Positions 11,331 to 36,527 of a stretch of 64,000 nucleotides of DNA are shown here, piece by piece (the stretch's first letter is position 1; each line of letters starts with the position of its first letter). Source of the stretch: Burhinus oedicnemus (Eukaryota; Chordata; Aves; Charadriiformes; Burhinidae). The DNA lies in contig VFFE01007192.1 in the NCBI GenBank assembly GCA_008921705.1, positions 1,534,228-1,598,227 of the forward strand. Direction: 5' to 3'. The position numbers were made by a program, and so were the translations under genes. A model generated the notes under the pieces. It was not told the DNA's origin and made no database searches. It saw only the letters and a program-made list of their open reading frames with translations.

Positions 11331-13806
11331 ACGTATCCAGAAGAGAGGAATAATTCTCAGACCCTTGTGGCTGCCTTTGTGCCTTCAGCTCACCCGCTCG
11401 TGCCTTTCACAGGTTTCCAGGTATTCAGCATCAGCCTCGTTACCGTTTAAGTCATAGAGCTCACAGCATCAGACCCCATCTCCAACGAAGGAGAAAGGCC
11501 TCTATTACTTTTAAAGATCCTTATTAAAAAGTCTTTTGTCATTAGCAAAAAGTTTTTTGTTAATATAGACGTAATTATTTTTTTTTTTAGTTTTAAATTC
11601 AAACATTGTATTGAAGGAATCTGGGTATACCAGCTTTCAGGCTATAAAATCCCTGGGAAATAAGGAAAAAGCCTCCTTATCTAGCCTCTGCCGTATTGTT
11701 CTGGCTGTAATTGCATTCCTAGGGGATGGCTGACTGCCTGGCACCGGGCGTTAGCAGAGCTGGGTTGTTACCCAGAGCACTTAGCATGGCTGGGGAATGC
11801 CTCTGATCCTTGGAAAGTCGTGTCTGGTGCCTTGAGGAAAGGGCTGGTGAGAAGAATACTGTGCTCCCCATCACATGGAGGCGCATGACTAGGGGCACAG
11901 TGGAAGGACGCCATTTCATTACCACATAAAATGTGGTGCTCGGTCAAGTGTTTTAGCCTAAGGAGAGAGTTGCATTGGGTTTTGGTTGGCTTTTTCTCTT
12001 TTTCTCTTTTTCTTTTTTTTTTCTTTTTTTTTTTTTTTTCTTTATTTCTNNNNNNNNNNNNNNNNNNNNTTTTCTTTTCCTCAAAGAAATTCACTCAAGG
12101 TCTGCTGTAGCAGGCAAAACAGGAGCAGATGCTATCACGTGGCTACAGCTGCCATGAATGGCTGCCAGCGTTTTCATGCTGTCCTGAGCCTCAGTGCTCT
12201 CCGAGGGGGGAGGACACCGCAAGGACAACCCAGCCAGCACAGCTGGTTCCTTACATTGCACAAAAAACCCCACTGCACTGTTTTAAACGCATGTCTTTAA
12301 AACATACCTTTTTAATAAGCATGATAAAAGAGGCCATGTTTGGTTTTACACATTTTCAAGACTCTTCGGGAGGCTCACAGATGCGTAAGCGAGTGGGGAC
12401 CTCTCAAAGGCAGCTGGAAAGCAAGGATCCAAGGCCTCTGTGTCCCTCTCGGCTACGCTGTGTGAAAGTGTTTGGTAGGTCACAGGAGGCAGAAGAAAGC
12501 TCGTGAAAAACTAGGTTAGGACAAGGCTTTGCTGACAAAGGTCGTATTTATTAACAGACAAGCCATTGTGCCTCTCTCCAGAGGCAGGGAACGCTTCTCA
12601 ATCCATCACGGCTCTCCCCCGCCCCGTAAGACCCGTGTTCCTTCCCACAGAAGTGAGGCCAGAGGCTGCCTGAATCTCATCCCAACATGACACCATGGCA
12701 CAAAGAGTGACCCACAGTCCCCTCGGGTACTGCCACTCACAACAGTATGGAGCCACAGGCGCTAGTGAGCTGCCAGCCTCCCCAGCTCAAGCCACTGGCT
12801 TTGCAAAGAGACAAATGTTCCCTACGAAGACCCCTGAAAGCTTAAAAGGCTTCCTACACCCCAAAACACAATAAGCCGCAGAATCCAAGAGATGAAGGAG
12901 CAACACAACGTCTTCTCATCGCTTTCCTCACTGGATGGTTTCCACCACATCAGCGTGCTCACTCCCCACTCCTCCCTACTGCTGGGGACGGGAAAGCGAT
13001 ACTGCTGCCAATAAAATCTGGAGAAGTAATGAAGCCTGATGAAAAACATGCAATAAAACACTCCCCCCCCCAACGATGTCACAAAGAGAAGTGGGGTCTT
13101 GAAAGCTGTCTGGGGCTTGTTTTAACTGTAGATCTTCTCATTTATAAACAGATGATAAAGACTCCTTTTATACGTCATACATCTTTTCCAATGGATGTTT
13201 AGGTGGATTTCACGGCTGTCTTCCTATTGCATTCAGGCGACATAAATTCCTTGGTGGGCTTTTTTGGCATACTGACTTTTTTTTTCCAACTGACTCGTAT
13301 AATTTCTTAAATTGACTGTGTTATTTTTATACAAATGCTATTTTTACCTTTGGACAAGCAAAGAATACCCAATTTCTTCTATTCAAGCTTCACAGGGCAA
13401 ATTTACCTGTTGTAAGTTTTTATTCCGATTAAGATAATATTCATGTTTGTAAATATAAATGACAGGATGATTTTCATTCAGAGGCCTGATAGAGAGACAC
13501 ACTAACACGCATGGCTGTTAGAAATAGTAGTTTCTAACCACAGCAGACTAACATCTCCAGCTGGAATTGACTTCCTTTCCGGAGATGACAGCCATTGTGT
13601 GACGCACAGCAAAACCACCTGCTCTCTTGTTTTCCTGAGTGAATTCAGTCTCCTGATCCCCCAAAAGGCTCAGACTAGAAAATGCTCCGTGCTTGCTCCC
13701 AGCTCAGAAACAATAACGTAAACTTTTTTAACATCCATTAGTCTGTGCCCAACACCTGATCAAAAGACCTAATGGGGTGAGGGTGAGAACCTAAATCACA
13801 GAAGAC
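11331..13806. other. Intergenic with an assembly gap
   Basis: No gene was recognised. The stretch holds a T-rich tract (about 11,996-12,085) interrupted by the gap at 12,050-12,069. Open frames reading through the T tract are artefacts of composition. Confidence 0.6.
12050..12069. other. Assembly gap (20 N)
   Basis: Twenty N bases lie inside a T-homopolymer-rich stretch. The round size suggests a placeholder gap of unknown true length. Confidence 1.
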
Positions 13807-13960
13807 TTTGAATCACAGACTGGTTGAGGTGGGAAGGGACCTTTGGAGGTCACCTGGTCCAAACCCCTGCTCCAGCAGAGCCACCTGGAGCCGGTTGCCC
13901 AGGATGGTGACATGGGAACTGGACATCAGGCCCAGGCGCTTCCAGGTCTTGCCCCCTGGG
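13807..13960 (-). mobile_element. CR1 LINE 3' fragment, reverse orientation
   Basis: On the + strand it reads TTTGAATCACAGACTGGTTG, then GGTGGGAAGGGACCTTTGGA, then the CCACCTGGAGC and GTTGCCCAGGAT blocks. This is the reverse complement of a CR1 3' region, so the element lies on the - strand with its 3' end at 13,807. The inner (5') end is diverged and approximate. Confidence 0.82.
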
Positions 13961-16900
13961 GCAGCTCCTGCAAAACGGACACCTGCATTTTGGGAGCTGA
14001 ATTAGACTACAAACTGTTTTCAGAGAATCCAACAGTGTCACTGCATGACAACAGGTTTCAGTCCTCAACTAAAGTCAAACTGGATTCATACCAGCGCTGT
14101 GAAAACTGACACTCTTAACCCTCCATTGCCTTTTAAAACAGAGCCTTCCCCTGGTCTAGCCACCAGGTTTTTAACCTGTTTAACCAAACAAAAGGGAAAT
14201 GTGAATTTAAACCAGCCCTGTACAGCTTCTTGTGTAAAAGCTGCAGTCCTCTCACGGAAGTTTTTCCATAAAAAAGCAGTAGGAGAAACTCCAAGCTGGG
14301 TGGAGACCGAGTATCCGCTGGGGAGAAAAGCAATCACTTAGACTATTTCTCTACATCTCTGCTAAGTAACTGCAAAATACTTTCTACTGTCTGCCAAATG
14401 CTCAAGCAGCAGTAGATCACATAATGCTTCAACAGGGACTGAAATAAATTTTGATGATCGTTCTGACTAAAAGGATTCTCGTAGCTTGTTGTGGCTGAGA
14501 CTTTCTGTCTGCAAAATCCTAATCTTATCTGGAAGTTGCCCAGAATACATCCCTCACTCAACATCACAGAATGTTTTTATTTCAGCAGGATTGCTCATTT
14601 CACCTTCATCAGAAGATAATTCTTTTCGGAGTGAGGAAAGGGAAAGTCAGGACACTTCCACTCTGAAGTATTTGTCTCCTCGCCCTACACAGGTAAATCC
14701 CTGCTGGGAATTCTCCCTCATTATCCTCAGTCCATATTAACATCAATTAGCATGCCCAGTGTGAACACACACACAAGCTGGCATTCCCATGTCCTACACA
14801 TTCATGTTACTTCCACTGCACTGTACAGCTTCTGGCTTGTACACAGCCAAACTCCAGCTCTGACTTCATGGACTGGTTTTGTATTAGTCCAACTCCCCAG
14901 ATACTTTATAATTTTTTCTAAAACTAAGAGTGTGATAGTCACTTGAGCATAAAAGGAAACTACTGTAATATAGATAACAACTAACAGATAGCTTTTTCTA
15001 GTAGTTCTTTAACACAGTATTGCATTTTCACCTCTCATTCTGCTTGTAAGTTACTCAAAAGAAAAAAAATACAATAAATGTAGGCTCAGCCCCACAGTCC
15101 TGTACAAGCAAATACAGCCAACAACATACTAGAGTCAAGACTATGTCATTATAAGTGATCACGTTAACTAATGCTCCAATAAATACAATTGGCCTGAACC
15201 TGCCTTATCCCATGCTAACTTGTTAAAATACATATGATGTATGAGGCATTGAAGGACCCTATTAAATTTATTTTTCGTTATCATCAGCTAACCTCTTCAC
15301 AAAATAATCACTTCCGTAAAACGCAGAGAAGCCTGAACTTATTTCCAGGGAGCTTTTAGAGCCCTGGAAATAAGTTCAGGCTTCTCTGCGTTTTACGGAA
15401 GTGATGGTGTGGTGGGAGAACCAACTTTCCACACAGCTCACAGCATATCCTAGGGAATATAAACTGCCCCAAAAACCAGATTCAAATGCATCCCTGGATT
15501 TGACTGTACTCCCTGATTTTCTTTCAGTAAGACTGTATCCTCTTCAGCTGCCAGCTTTAACGTCCACACAGATGCATGCCTGTTCCTTAAAGGATGAGTG
15601 ACCCAGACATTATCTGACCTTTCTTAAAATGACGTTAGTTAACATGTGGCTTAGTGATTTCCATCTGGGATTACTGTAAACTTGAGGAATCCATGAAAAT
15701 TAAGAAAATTTTAGAAGACCAGATAACCTTTCCTCATGAATACGCATAGACAACTTCTGAATTATAAGTCAAGTCCTGTTATATGGTGGATGGGGAGGCA
15801 GGGGAATCATATTTAACATTTCACTTTCTAGCTTTCTCTATTTGGTCTACAAGGCCAGAGAAAGGGCTTAATGAGAGGCGTAGTTAGGATTTTGGTATTC
15901 AGACATATGGTGGACCTCATAAATGCAGAGCTTTGGTATGCAAGAAGTCTCCCTATTCAAGTAGATTTCACTAGTGCTCATATTTCAGCTTTGCAATTAG
16001 TCTGAACATCTGGCCAAATAAAATAGTAATTAAATGTATGAGACTGGCAGGTCAAACACAGTTCCATGCATCTTCTTTCACCAACAGAGAACAGCTAGGA
16101 GTGTTTAAGAAAGTATTACAGGATACGAGAGGACACTTTTCCTGGAAGTTTTCATTTTATCTTTGAACTTAAAAATAAGTTTTGGTGAATACAGAGAACG
16201 TTTACTGTGTATGGCTGGATTTGATAAGCTGGCTGGGAGGTGAGGAGCATGTTAAACAGGGGCAATTCAGCTGCACTGCCCAGTATGCATAGATACACTG
16301 TTTATGAGATTCCACTACAGCAATTTTATTTCAGTGCATGGACTCAACTGCTTTTTAAAATTTACATTTTTTTTCCCTTCAATAAATTCAGAAAGGCTTT
16401 GTTGTGCTCTAATATGCCCCAAATAAGCTAAAATTGACACTTGCTGCACTCTCAAAACAGCACTTTAACTATGTATATTTTATTAGACAATATCTGATCT
16501 CATTCCCTATTTACCTCTCCTCTGAGTCACACCTTGCTATTCCAGAGAAACAGCTGCATTCCTGCTTGTGAACTGAAGAGCTGTGTGACTCGAAGAGAGC
16601 CCCTCACACAGACAGTGTAAGATGAAGACCATAGACTCTGACTGCATCTATGGACTTCGAGATTGACAAGATCTCTCCCCTGTGAACCCAAGCCATGTTT
16701 GAAACACACCTTAGAAAACAAATATTTAGGCCAGAGACAAGCACTTCCCACATTCACCAGAGCAGCCTGCCAGCATGCTCCTAAAAATAAGCATATTTGA
16801 AGAGATCATAGGCTGGAAATCTGGATGCAGGAATTAACACGCTATGATGACTATGCAGATACAAATCGACATTGAAATGAAAAATAGGGTGTTTTTCTGT

Positions 16901-19290
16901 GTGCTGATAAGCACAAGGTTCCTCTCCGTGGAGAGTGGATGGCACACTTCAGAAGTCAGTGTTTAGGTTGGTGTTACAGCTATACTGTCTAGGACATGGT
17001 GTCTATAGCATGCCCTCGCTGACCCTTGGAGCGCACACTTAGTTTGCCCCAAAATGAAGCCACCTGCGGCAGCCTGAGTCTGCCCCATGACATGCACGCA
17101 GCAAGCACAGGCAGCGGGGGCAATGGGGAGATGCACCTCAAAAGCACAATCCTGATGGGAAGAGACAGGCATAGCCTGCAACACTTGGAGAAGGCAACGC
17201 TTTGCCTTAGTTGTTGAATGGTGAGGCAAGAGTAAGGTCTGTGTGGGGAAATCAAATGTGGTCATGGTTACACATGAGCAGAACCAATTATCACCCCATT
17301 TTAAGCCGTGGAGGGATGTCTCATGTACATTCACCAGAGCCTGGGAACAGAAGGTGAGGAAACTCTCCTCACACCTACTACATTTGCAAGTTAAAAACTG
17401 CTGTTGGTTTGCTCTGCTATGCCCCATTTCATGTTCTCAGTGCATCAGCATTAGCTTAGTTGTCTTTAAGCTCTCAGTAATCTTTCATGGTGACATCCCA
17501 GTGCAGAGACATGCCACACACATCCCAAGGACCACCTTGAAACAACGAGAAAAGGAGGGGAGCAAAGCACAGCCCTTGCAGGAGGCTGCCCCAGGGCAGG
17601 GGAGCTCCAGCGCCAGCAGCCCCCCCGGCACTGCTCAGGGGCTGCTCATGGCCTCTGGGGGGCTGGCGCTGGGGCACCACAGCTGTCCCTGTCCCACGCG
17701 TGCCCTGGAGTAGCAAAAGGAAAGAGGGATTAGCTGTTCAGCCCTCTCACAGGGCCTCTTGCCACAGCCCGTCACCTCCCAAGTGCTTTCGTGCCACATG
17801 ATTATTCCTGTGAAGCCAGAGGCTGTTTGTTTGGTTTTTAGGGTTTTGTAGCTTCGCCCACACCCTAGCATCTGAGAAGATTTACCAACAATTCCATCTC
17901 CACCTTTTTCCTGCTCCTTTGAACCCAATTGTGATGAGTATTGCACCAAAAATGCAGTCTCCACTTCAAAAGGATCAATATAATCTGCTCCCAAGTCCCT
18001 GTGCTTTCTCTTCATATTAGCTAGGAAACAAATGACTGTGATGAAAAGAAAGGATCTGGTGATCTGCCAGTATTTCAGACAATGAGAACAGCAATACAAA
18101 TCCATAAAACCACACTGGTTTCTACAGGGCACAATGTAAAAGATTTGCTACAAAACAACCATAGCTCTGTAATGATCTGCCAAAATAATTATCTGATCAT
18201 TGTTTAACATCTTTGCATCAAACAATTAGTTTAAGAAGGCAATTTATTTAAAATAGCAAATCAATATTTTTCTGTGTAGTTGCTGATCCTATGTCTCTAA
18301 CCATCCTGGGACTCCGCTGAGTAATACAGCAGCTTAAGCTTAATGTTATTATTGCACTAACCTTTCAGCTGTCCTTAAAAATATCCTTATTTTTTTACAT
18401 AAATGACTGAACTGAGTTAGAAAAGAAAGGCGTGGACAGCCAGTGAAGTTCAGCCAAAGTGGATGTGAAGAGGGTTTAACAAATAGATTTTATTTTATGC
18501 CCAGCCCTGGCCACATACTGAAGGAAGGGAGGGCTCAAGGGGCTCCCACCATGCCATCAAACTGTACTGTAAACAGCTTCCAGCACAACCAGACTTAAAT
18601 TGAACTACTTCTACTTCAGCTATGAAGTTAAAAGCCTGGGTAGACACGACCATAATTTTTTCTTAACTTTCAAACAATCCAGGGAATTGTTTGGATATAG
18701 GTACTTAGGGCACTGCACCAAAAGGGGTATGTATCTGAGAAGATAAGGAAAATGGTTTTAATATCTCTTCATTCAGCAGCTGAAGACATAAAATAGAGCA
18801 CACCTCAGAGAAAGGACTATCAATTCTACTTATTCTGGTTTTTGATGAGCACTTAGATCACCTAGGTATTTTTGCAAACGTTAATGCACCTGCCCCTAAC
18901 AGTCATAATACTGTTAGACAAGTACATATAAGGATCAAACTGAATCCATACTAAAGAATAGTTTGAAGGGTTATTTTTGCTTGAACCAGAAGTGAACTGG
19001 AACTGTTATTCTGAAGTGTTTATGGAGCCTAGGCTGGGCTTGTTTGTTTTTTTTTTAAAGCCTTTCAACTCCCTAGATAAAGCCAAACTGAAAATCCATA
19101 TAAACAAGCTAAAAGAAGACTATGTCAGTGAGATTCTACACAAATAGGACATATTTGTGCTTATGCCAAAGTTTGCTGTCACTCATGTTTTACCAGAGTG
19201 TCAAGGCTGGAAATGGTGTCTCAGAAATCCTAGAGCTGTAATTCTGGGTGAGGAATTTTATGCTGAGCAAGGCAAGCAAGGCAACACATC
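13961..19290. other. Intergenic between convergent TBL1X and GPR143
   Basis: Apart from the perfect inverted repeat at 15,307-15,405 I recognise no gene, RNA gene or repeat family. A ninth GPR143 exon could lie here (see the exon 8 entry), but I could not find a convincing one. Confidence 0.55.
15307..15405. repeat. Perfect 44-bp inverted repeat with 11-nt spacer
   Basis: The left arm (15,307-15,350) and right arm (15,362-15,405) are exact reverse complements over all 44 bases. They are separated by AGCTTTTAGAG, and homology stops at both outer ends. Transcribed, it would form a 44-bp perfect RNA hairpin. It is a novel palindrome, a small foldback element, a template-switch product or an assembly/sequencing fold-back artefact. 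The lack of any arm divergence means that it is very young or artificial. Confidence 0.95.
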
Positions 19291-19294
19291 TAAA

Positions 19295-19666
19295 AACCCG
19301 ACATATTAATAGTCCATTTATTTAAAGAAAAGACTCTTCTACCATGTGGACGTTACAAGACAAATTAAAACAAAAGGGATGAAAATGAATCATAAGTAAC
19401 ATAGATCTTTGCAGAGATATACTCCTGCTGAAAAAAGATCAGGCTTTTATACCTTTTTAACACATCTCCTATAAGGCAAATGAAGACATCATAAACTATA
19501 ATTTCTCTGCATCTCATGTGCTCTCTCTCACACACACAAGGTATAGGAAATGCCATCAAGCCACTGGGCACAAACCTAATTCCATAGTACACAACGGTTC
19601 ACACAGTGATGTGGTTTTATGAGTCTTGACAATGTGAGAAGTGGGATCCAGCTCTGCACCTATGAA
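19295..19666 (-). other. GPR143: GPR143 3' UTR (if exon 8 is terminal)
   Basis: This runs from the TAG stop at 19,667-19,669 to just past an AATAAA at 19,317-19,322 on the - strand. A GT-rich stretch follows (about 19,275-19,290). The length of roughly 370 bases is close to that of the mammalian GPR143 3' UTR. If transcripts splice from 19,726 to a further exon, this assignment is wrong. Confidence 0.5.
19317..19322 (-). promoter_or_regulatory. GPR143: Candidate GPR143 poly(A) signal
   Basis: TTTATT on the + strand reads AATAAA on the - strand. It lies about 345 bases after the exon 8 stop, with a TGTGTTGCC-type GT-rich element downstream. Confidence 0.5.
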
Positions 19667-32326
<12,660 letters not shown>

Positions 32327-32450
32327 GAAGCGTCCGGCTGGCAGAGGGGCCCCACGAGCAGAAGAAACTGCTGCTGCTTCCCCAAGGCAGCGTATGCTTT
32401 TTCTTCACCCTCCCCATTAGTCCTCGGTGGTGAGAATCACGCGATTGATG

Positions 32451-32461
32451 GATCATGTGCT
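32451..32461 (+). promoter_or_regulatory. GPR143: M-box-like E-box (candidate MITF site)
   Basis: GATCATGTGCT matches the M-box consensus AGTCATGTGCT at 9 of 11 positions, including the full TCATGTGCT core. It lies 125 bp upstream of the GPR143 ATG. MITF is known to activate mammalian Gpr143 through proximal E-boxes. Binding in this species is inferred. Confidence 0.6.
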
Positions 32462-32476
32462 GCTGCTGCTGCTGCT
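32460..32476 (+). repeat. (CTG)5 trinucleotide run
   Basis: Five CTG units plus CT on the + strand (CAG on the gene strand), directly upstream of GPR143 and abutting the M-box. Confidence 0.9.
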
Positions 32477-33063
32477 AGAAGTAAATCCCCTAGAGCTGCC
32501 TTTCTCAGCCTCGCCTAGCAAGGAGATCAGATCCGAACAAGAAAACACAGTGTAATCTGAAACATGCCCCATGCTTGCTCAGAGCCATTGGCAACAGTTC
32601 ACTCACATATTTCTGCTTGCACAGTATGTGATACAGGAAGACTTAAACTCATCAGAGCATTGAAGAGGGTTTAAAATAAATAAGGATGCAGATACCAAAG
32701 GAGAAGCATTACATTTTAATTGTGTTTCTCTTTAGCCCCATCCCACACAGCACCCTTTAATTACTGCAAATTAATTGAAAAGATGAGTCCAGACACAAGC
32801 AGTCCCAGCCTTTACAGGGAGGAGCAGGGCTATAAATCCACACCCTAACCCAAATCTCAGTTGTAGTGATCCAACCCACCCACCTCTGTAATTAAAATTA
32901 GAAACGCGATATCCTATCACTACAGAAAGAGATTACATTTAGGAAGACAATATTAACCTCATCCTATTTAAACCACAAACACAAGAAGTCTTCTCTTTAG
33001 TCTGTACCGTCTGTGCTGGATCAGCTTGACGTGGAAAATTCCAGGACTTTGACTTCTCAAGAA

Positions 33064-33125
33064 TATTTTTCTTTTTTTTCTTTTTTTTCTTTTTTTTCTT
33101 TTTTTCTTTTTTTCTTTTTTTTTTT
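33064..33125 (+). repeat. (T7-8 C)n microsatellite
   Basis: Runs of five to nine T separated by single C, about 60 bp. Confidence 0.92.
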
Positions 33126-33551
33126 AATCTGGTAAGGGTTTAATATGAAAACAGGAATTTCACCTGTAATATTTTTTTTTACTTTATAAGCTAGACAGTA
33201 TCTTTTAAGTCAGGGGTCCTATTAGACACAGCAGCAAATACTCACAATCATAAATACAAAAAGTAACTTTCCCTTCTCAGCTGAGTTTCAAACTCCCTGT
33301 GTCAGCCCTCACCCCCTTCAGAAAACTTGTTTGTAGGAACATGTTCAGGAAATACAGGAGGGAGCATTGCCAACAGACTTAAAGTGAACTAACTGGATGT
33401 TAAATAACACAGTCATGGGTTTTATAATTAGTCCTTATACGAACAAATGACCTAACCTTTTATTTCTTTTTTTCCAATGGCCTAGCTTATTTTTTTAGCA
33501 GAAATTATGAAGGCCTGATGAATGACAGTGGGATGTTTTGCATGCAGGGGT

Positions 33552-33579
<28 letters not shown>
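33552..33579 (+). repeat. (TA)14 microsatellite
   Basis: Fourteen uninterrupted TA units. Likely to be length-polymorphic. Confidence 0.95.
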
Positions 33580-33584
<5 letters not shown>

Positions 33585-33898
33585 CAGTGGCTTCAGTCAG
33601 TATGTTTGCTCTCAGTAGAGGAAACAGCTGCCAGTCCTGAGTAAAATGGTACCTGCTGAGTTCTTCATTATGCAAGACACCTTATACACTTGATCCTAGC
33701 GCAAGAACAAACCCCACCAAGCTCATCAGCGTGCTGGATGGCAGCCCAAGCTGCCAGGCACATTGTGCATCCACCCAGCCTGCTCCCAGCAGACTCCCCA
33801 GTGCTCTGCCCACACTACACCACCCGAAGAGCAGGATGTTAGCTTGTAGATTCAGACTCCTACACACAAGTGTCCATACATCAGCAAGGCATCTGAAC

Positions 33899-34027
33899 TC
33901 CCATTATAGTCAATTGAGATCTTAGGCAGCTGAGCTTAGGGTCTAGACTTCGTCTAGAGAGCTGTGCAGCTCTTCCTAAAGTAAATGTACATGGTGAGCT
34001 GAGTAGGCTCCAGCGACTATAATGGGA
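33899..34027. repeat. Nested palindrome (possible old foldback or palindromic amniote repeat)
   Basis: Outer arms TCCCATTATAGTC (33,899-33,911) and GACTATAATGGGA (34,015-34,027) are perfect 13-bp inverted copies. Near the centre lie two more perfect short stems: TCTAGAC/GTCTAGA (33,942-33,958) and AGAGCTG/CAGCTCT (33,958-33,973). The TCCCATT...CAATTGAG...TTAGGC text resembles an ancient palindromic repeat common in reptile genomes. That link is from memory and untested. Confidence 0.6.
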
Positions 34028-36500
34028 ACTTAGGCATACATATCATCAAAGACTCTGAAATCCAGGCAGTTGTGTTTGAAGCTGAATGTTTTTGCTGGGT
34101 GTTTTTACTGCTTTCCAGCATGAAGAGGTTTTCATGCTCCATAGATGAGGACAGGTGAGTGACCTGGATGTTGCAATCCTATGTTTGTTACTACCATGTA
34201 TACAAAAATATACTAGGGACAGCAAGGTTGTGAACCAGGTTGCCCTGCTCCAGAAATAAAACTCCTGTTAGATAAAGGAGAATACCTATGCTCCGTTGTC
34301 AATACAAGACTCTGCTGTCAGTACAAGGCTGGGACTCCTCAGGCTTCATTCCACCTCCTCTAGAGCAGTGGTGCACGGAGTTGCCACCTCTCTGTCAAGA
34401 TATTGCATTGCAATCTACCTGGCTACTAAAGAACAACAATTACGATTCCATGGAGAGAGATTATTATTTAAAATAAAGCCATAATATACCACATACACAA
34501 TGCAAATCCATATAAATTAAAATAAATGATGTTTGCTCTCATTTGAAGGTAAACATATTGCTTGATTTATACTTAGAACAGCAAAACTTTTAGAATATTA
34601 GCTAGAAAAACTGTTGAAGAGAAGCCTTTCATCTCCACTACCGGTTTCTAAAATTGTTCCCCTCACTATTTCTGTTGCCATTTTTGTTCCTTCAAAAATT
34701 TGAAAAGCATGTCAAGTTGTTATTCTGATTGTTTGTTCTGGCTTACAGATAGGAATGCTTTCTGCATTTTGCTTTTTCTGCTTATTATTTGTTTTCATTG
34801 ATCCTGACTGTGACCTTCTAGTTTGCCCACGTGGATTTACTACTTCATTATTTTAACTTTTTGCTCCCTTTTGTTCAGCCACTTTGAAGCTACTTTCATT
34901 CCTCAATTGTAGTCTTATACGCTGGAGATTAATTTTTTTATCTTCCTCTGCTTTTCTCTCCACAGTTTTGCCAGCCAGGCACCCTATTTTATTGCTTTAC
35001 TTCTCTGAGTGGAGGATTGCTTTTTAACCTCTTCTTCTGGGTCCCTTCCCTCCTACTTTCTCAGGATTTGATTCCATAGTTACTTACAGAGGGAGGAAGT
35101 GATTTTTATTGGAAGCAAAGCATATGACCTGTAGCATACCAAATACAAAAAGAAAACAAAGTGACTCATGAATGAATGGATACCTGCCATGACACAAGTA
35201 GATGTGTCTTTACATGTGGACATCTGAGGCTGAATGGGAGATGGATCTGCCAAACTAACGAGCCACCCAATATCTCAGCTGGTAAGATCTAGCTAGTCTT
35301 TGGCCCTCGTTGCTGGGCTCAAAGTATAAAGAGTCAGAACAGTCAAATTCAAAGCTGGTTTGGCAGTCTTATATACCTGAGATTAATTTGGCTTCTCGTG
35401 ATTATGAAAATAAGAGGATAAAAGCTGGGGACAAAGGCAAAGGAAACAGAAAAGTAATGACAGAAAGAAAGAGGAGAGCTATTTTGCCTTGTTAAGGAAT
35501 GTTACATTGTTCTACAGGTCCTAATTGCCTTCCCTCTGAAATTATTGACACAGTTCTCACTGCCACCACTGGTACAAAACAGACCGACAAATATGGTACG
35601 TCTCATTTCTGCACCAAGGCAGGATCTCAGTTAAGCAAATGGTGTAGCTTGGAGACAACCAGTAGCACACGTACAGGAAACATTAAAAAAAACCCCTGCA
35701 AATTGCAAATACCAATCAACCAAATCCACAGCATAAATACAACATTGCACAACACTGAAAATTCCAGTCCTGGTTTTGTACATTGGCAACAGTGCGCTCG
35801 AGAAAAATACTGTGCTCCTTGCAAGGAGAACAGGCACGTACTCCATACGCACAGCTTTTAGAAATACCTACTCACGCTCTCCTTGGACCCGGGACATAAT
35901 GTTTCAGTCCAGTCCGTGTTCATCATTAAGATGAAACACTGGCTTGCCTGCTTCTAAGGGAAAGCAACAGGTTTACAAAAATATGACAGGCATGCATTTC
36001 TGCTGTTAAGGAGTGTGCTATAGCTTATGCTTGAGTGTGCGGTTACAGGTACTTTAATCCCTGTTTTAATTAAATCTGGGACTACAGCACTGGTTTGCAA
36101 AGGAGATGGACATTTATGGATATAGAGACAGAGGAAAACTTATTTTTGTTCATGTGTACAGTTCAATGCATCACTGTCTGAATTTACAGCTCCCAATGAA
36201 GATATTAGCTACCTTACAATGTAAAAACTGTATTTTGTCAATAATTCATGATCTCATAGTCTTTGACAGATGAAAGCTGGGTCTGTCTTCAAGCTAAATG
36301 GATGCATAAAACCAGTTATGATCTCCCAAACAGATCCTGCAACATGTTCTTAAAGGCTTTAATGTACAAATTGTCTATATATTTAACATGGGTCTTCATT
36401 TTATCCATATAGACCTCCTGCAATTAGATTTACTTTGGAAGAAACTATATGTCCTTCCCATAATTATCAGTACTAATTTTTAAAGCTAATTTTAAACTGG

Positions 36501-36527
36501 CATTTCAGTTAATGCATAACTGAAATG
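36501..36527. repeat. Short perfect hairpin (11-bp stem)
   Basis: CATTTCAGTTA, ATGCA loop, TAACTGAAATG. A perfect 11-bp inverted repeat in AT-rich intergenic DNA. Function unknown. Confidence 0.85.

Larger units (their letters stand above)
32327..32480 (-). promoter_or_regulatory. GPR143: GPR143 proximal promoter / 5' UTR region
   Basis: About 150 bp directly upstream of the ATG. No CpG island and no obvious TATA box on the - strand. It holds an M-box-like element (32,451-32,461) and a short CTG run (32,460-32,476). The transcription start is not determined. An overlapping open frame from 32,456 starts inside the M-box, so it is probably not in the mRNA. Confidence 0.55.

Noticed and set aside
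11768..12157. Open frames spanning the N gap
   Set aside because: They depend on the T homopolymer and on N codons, so they are artefacts.
17635..18132. 165-codon - strand open frame as a ninth GPR143 exon or separate gene
   Set aside because: Although a good acceptor lies near 17,722, the encoded peptide shows no similarity to any GPR143 tail or known family.
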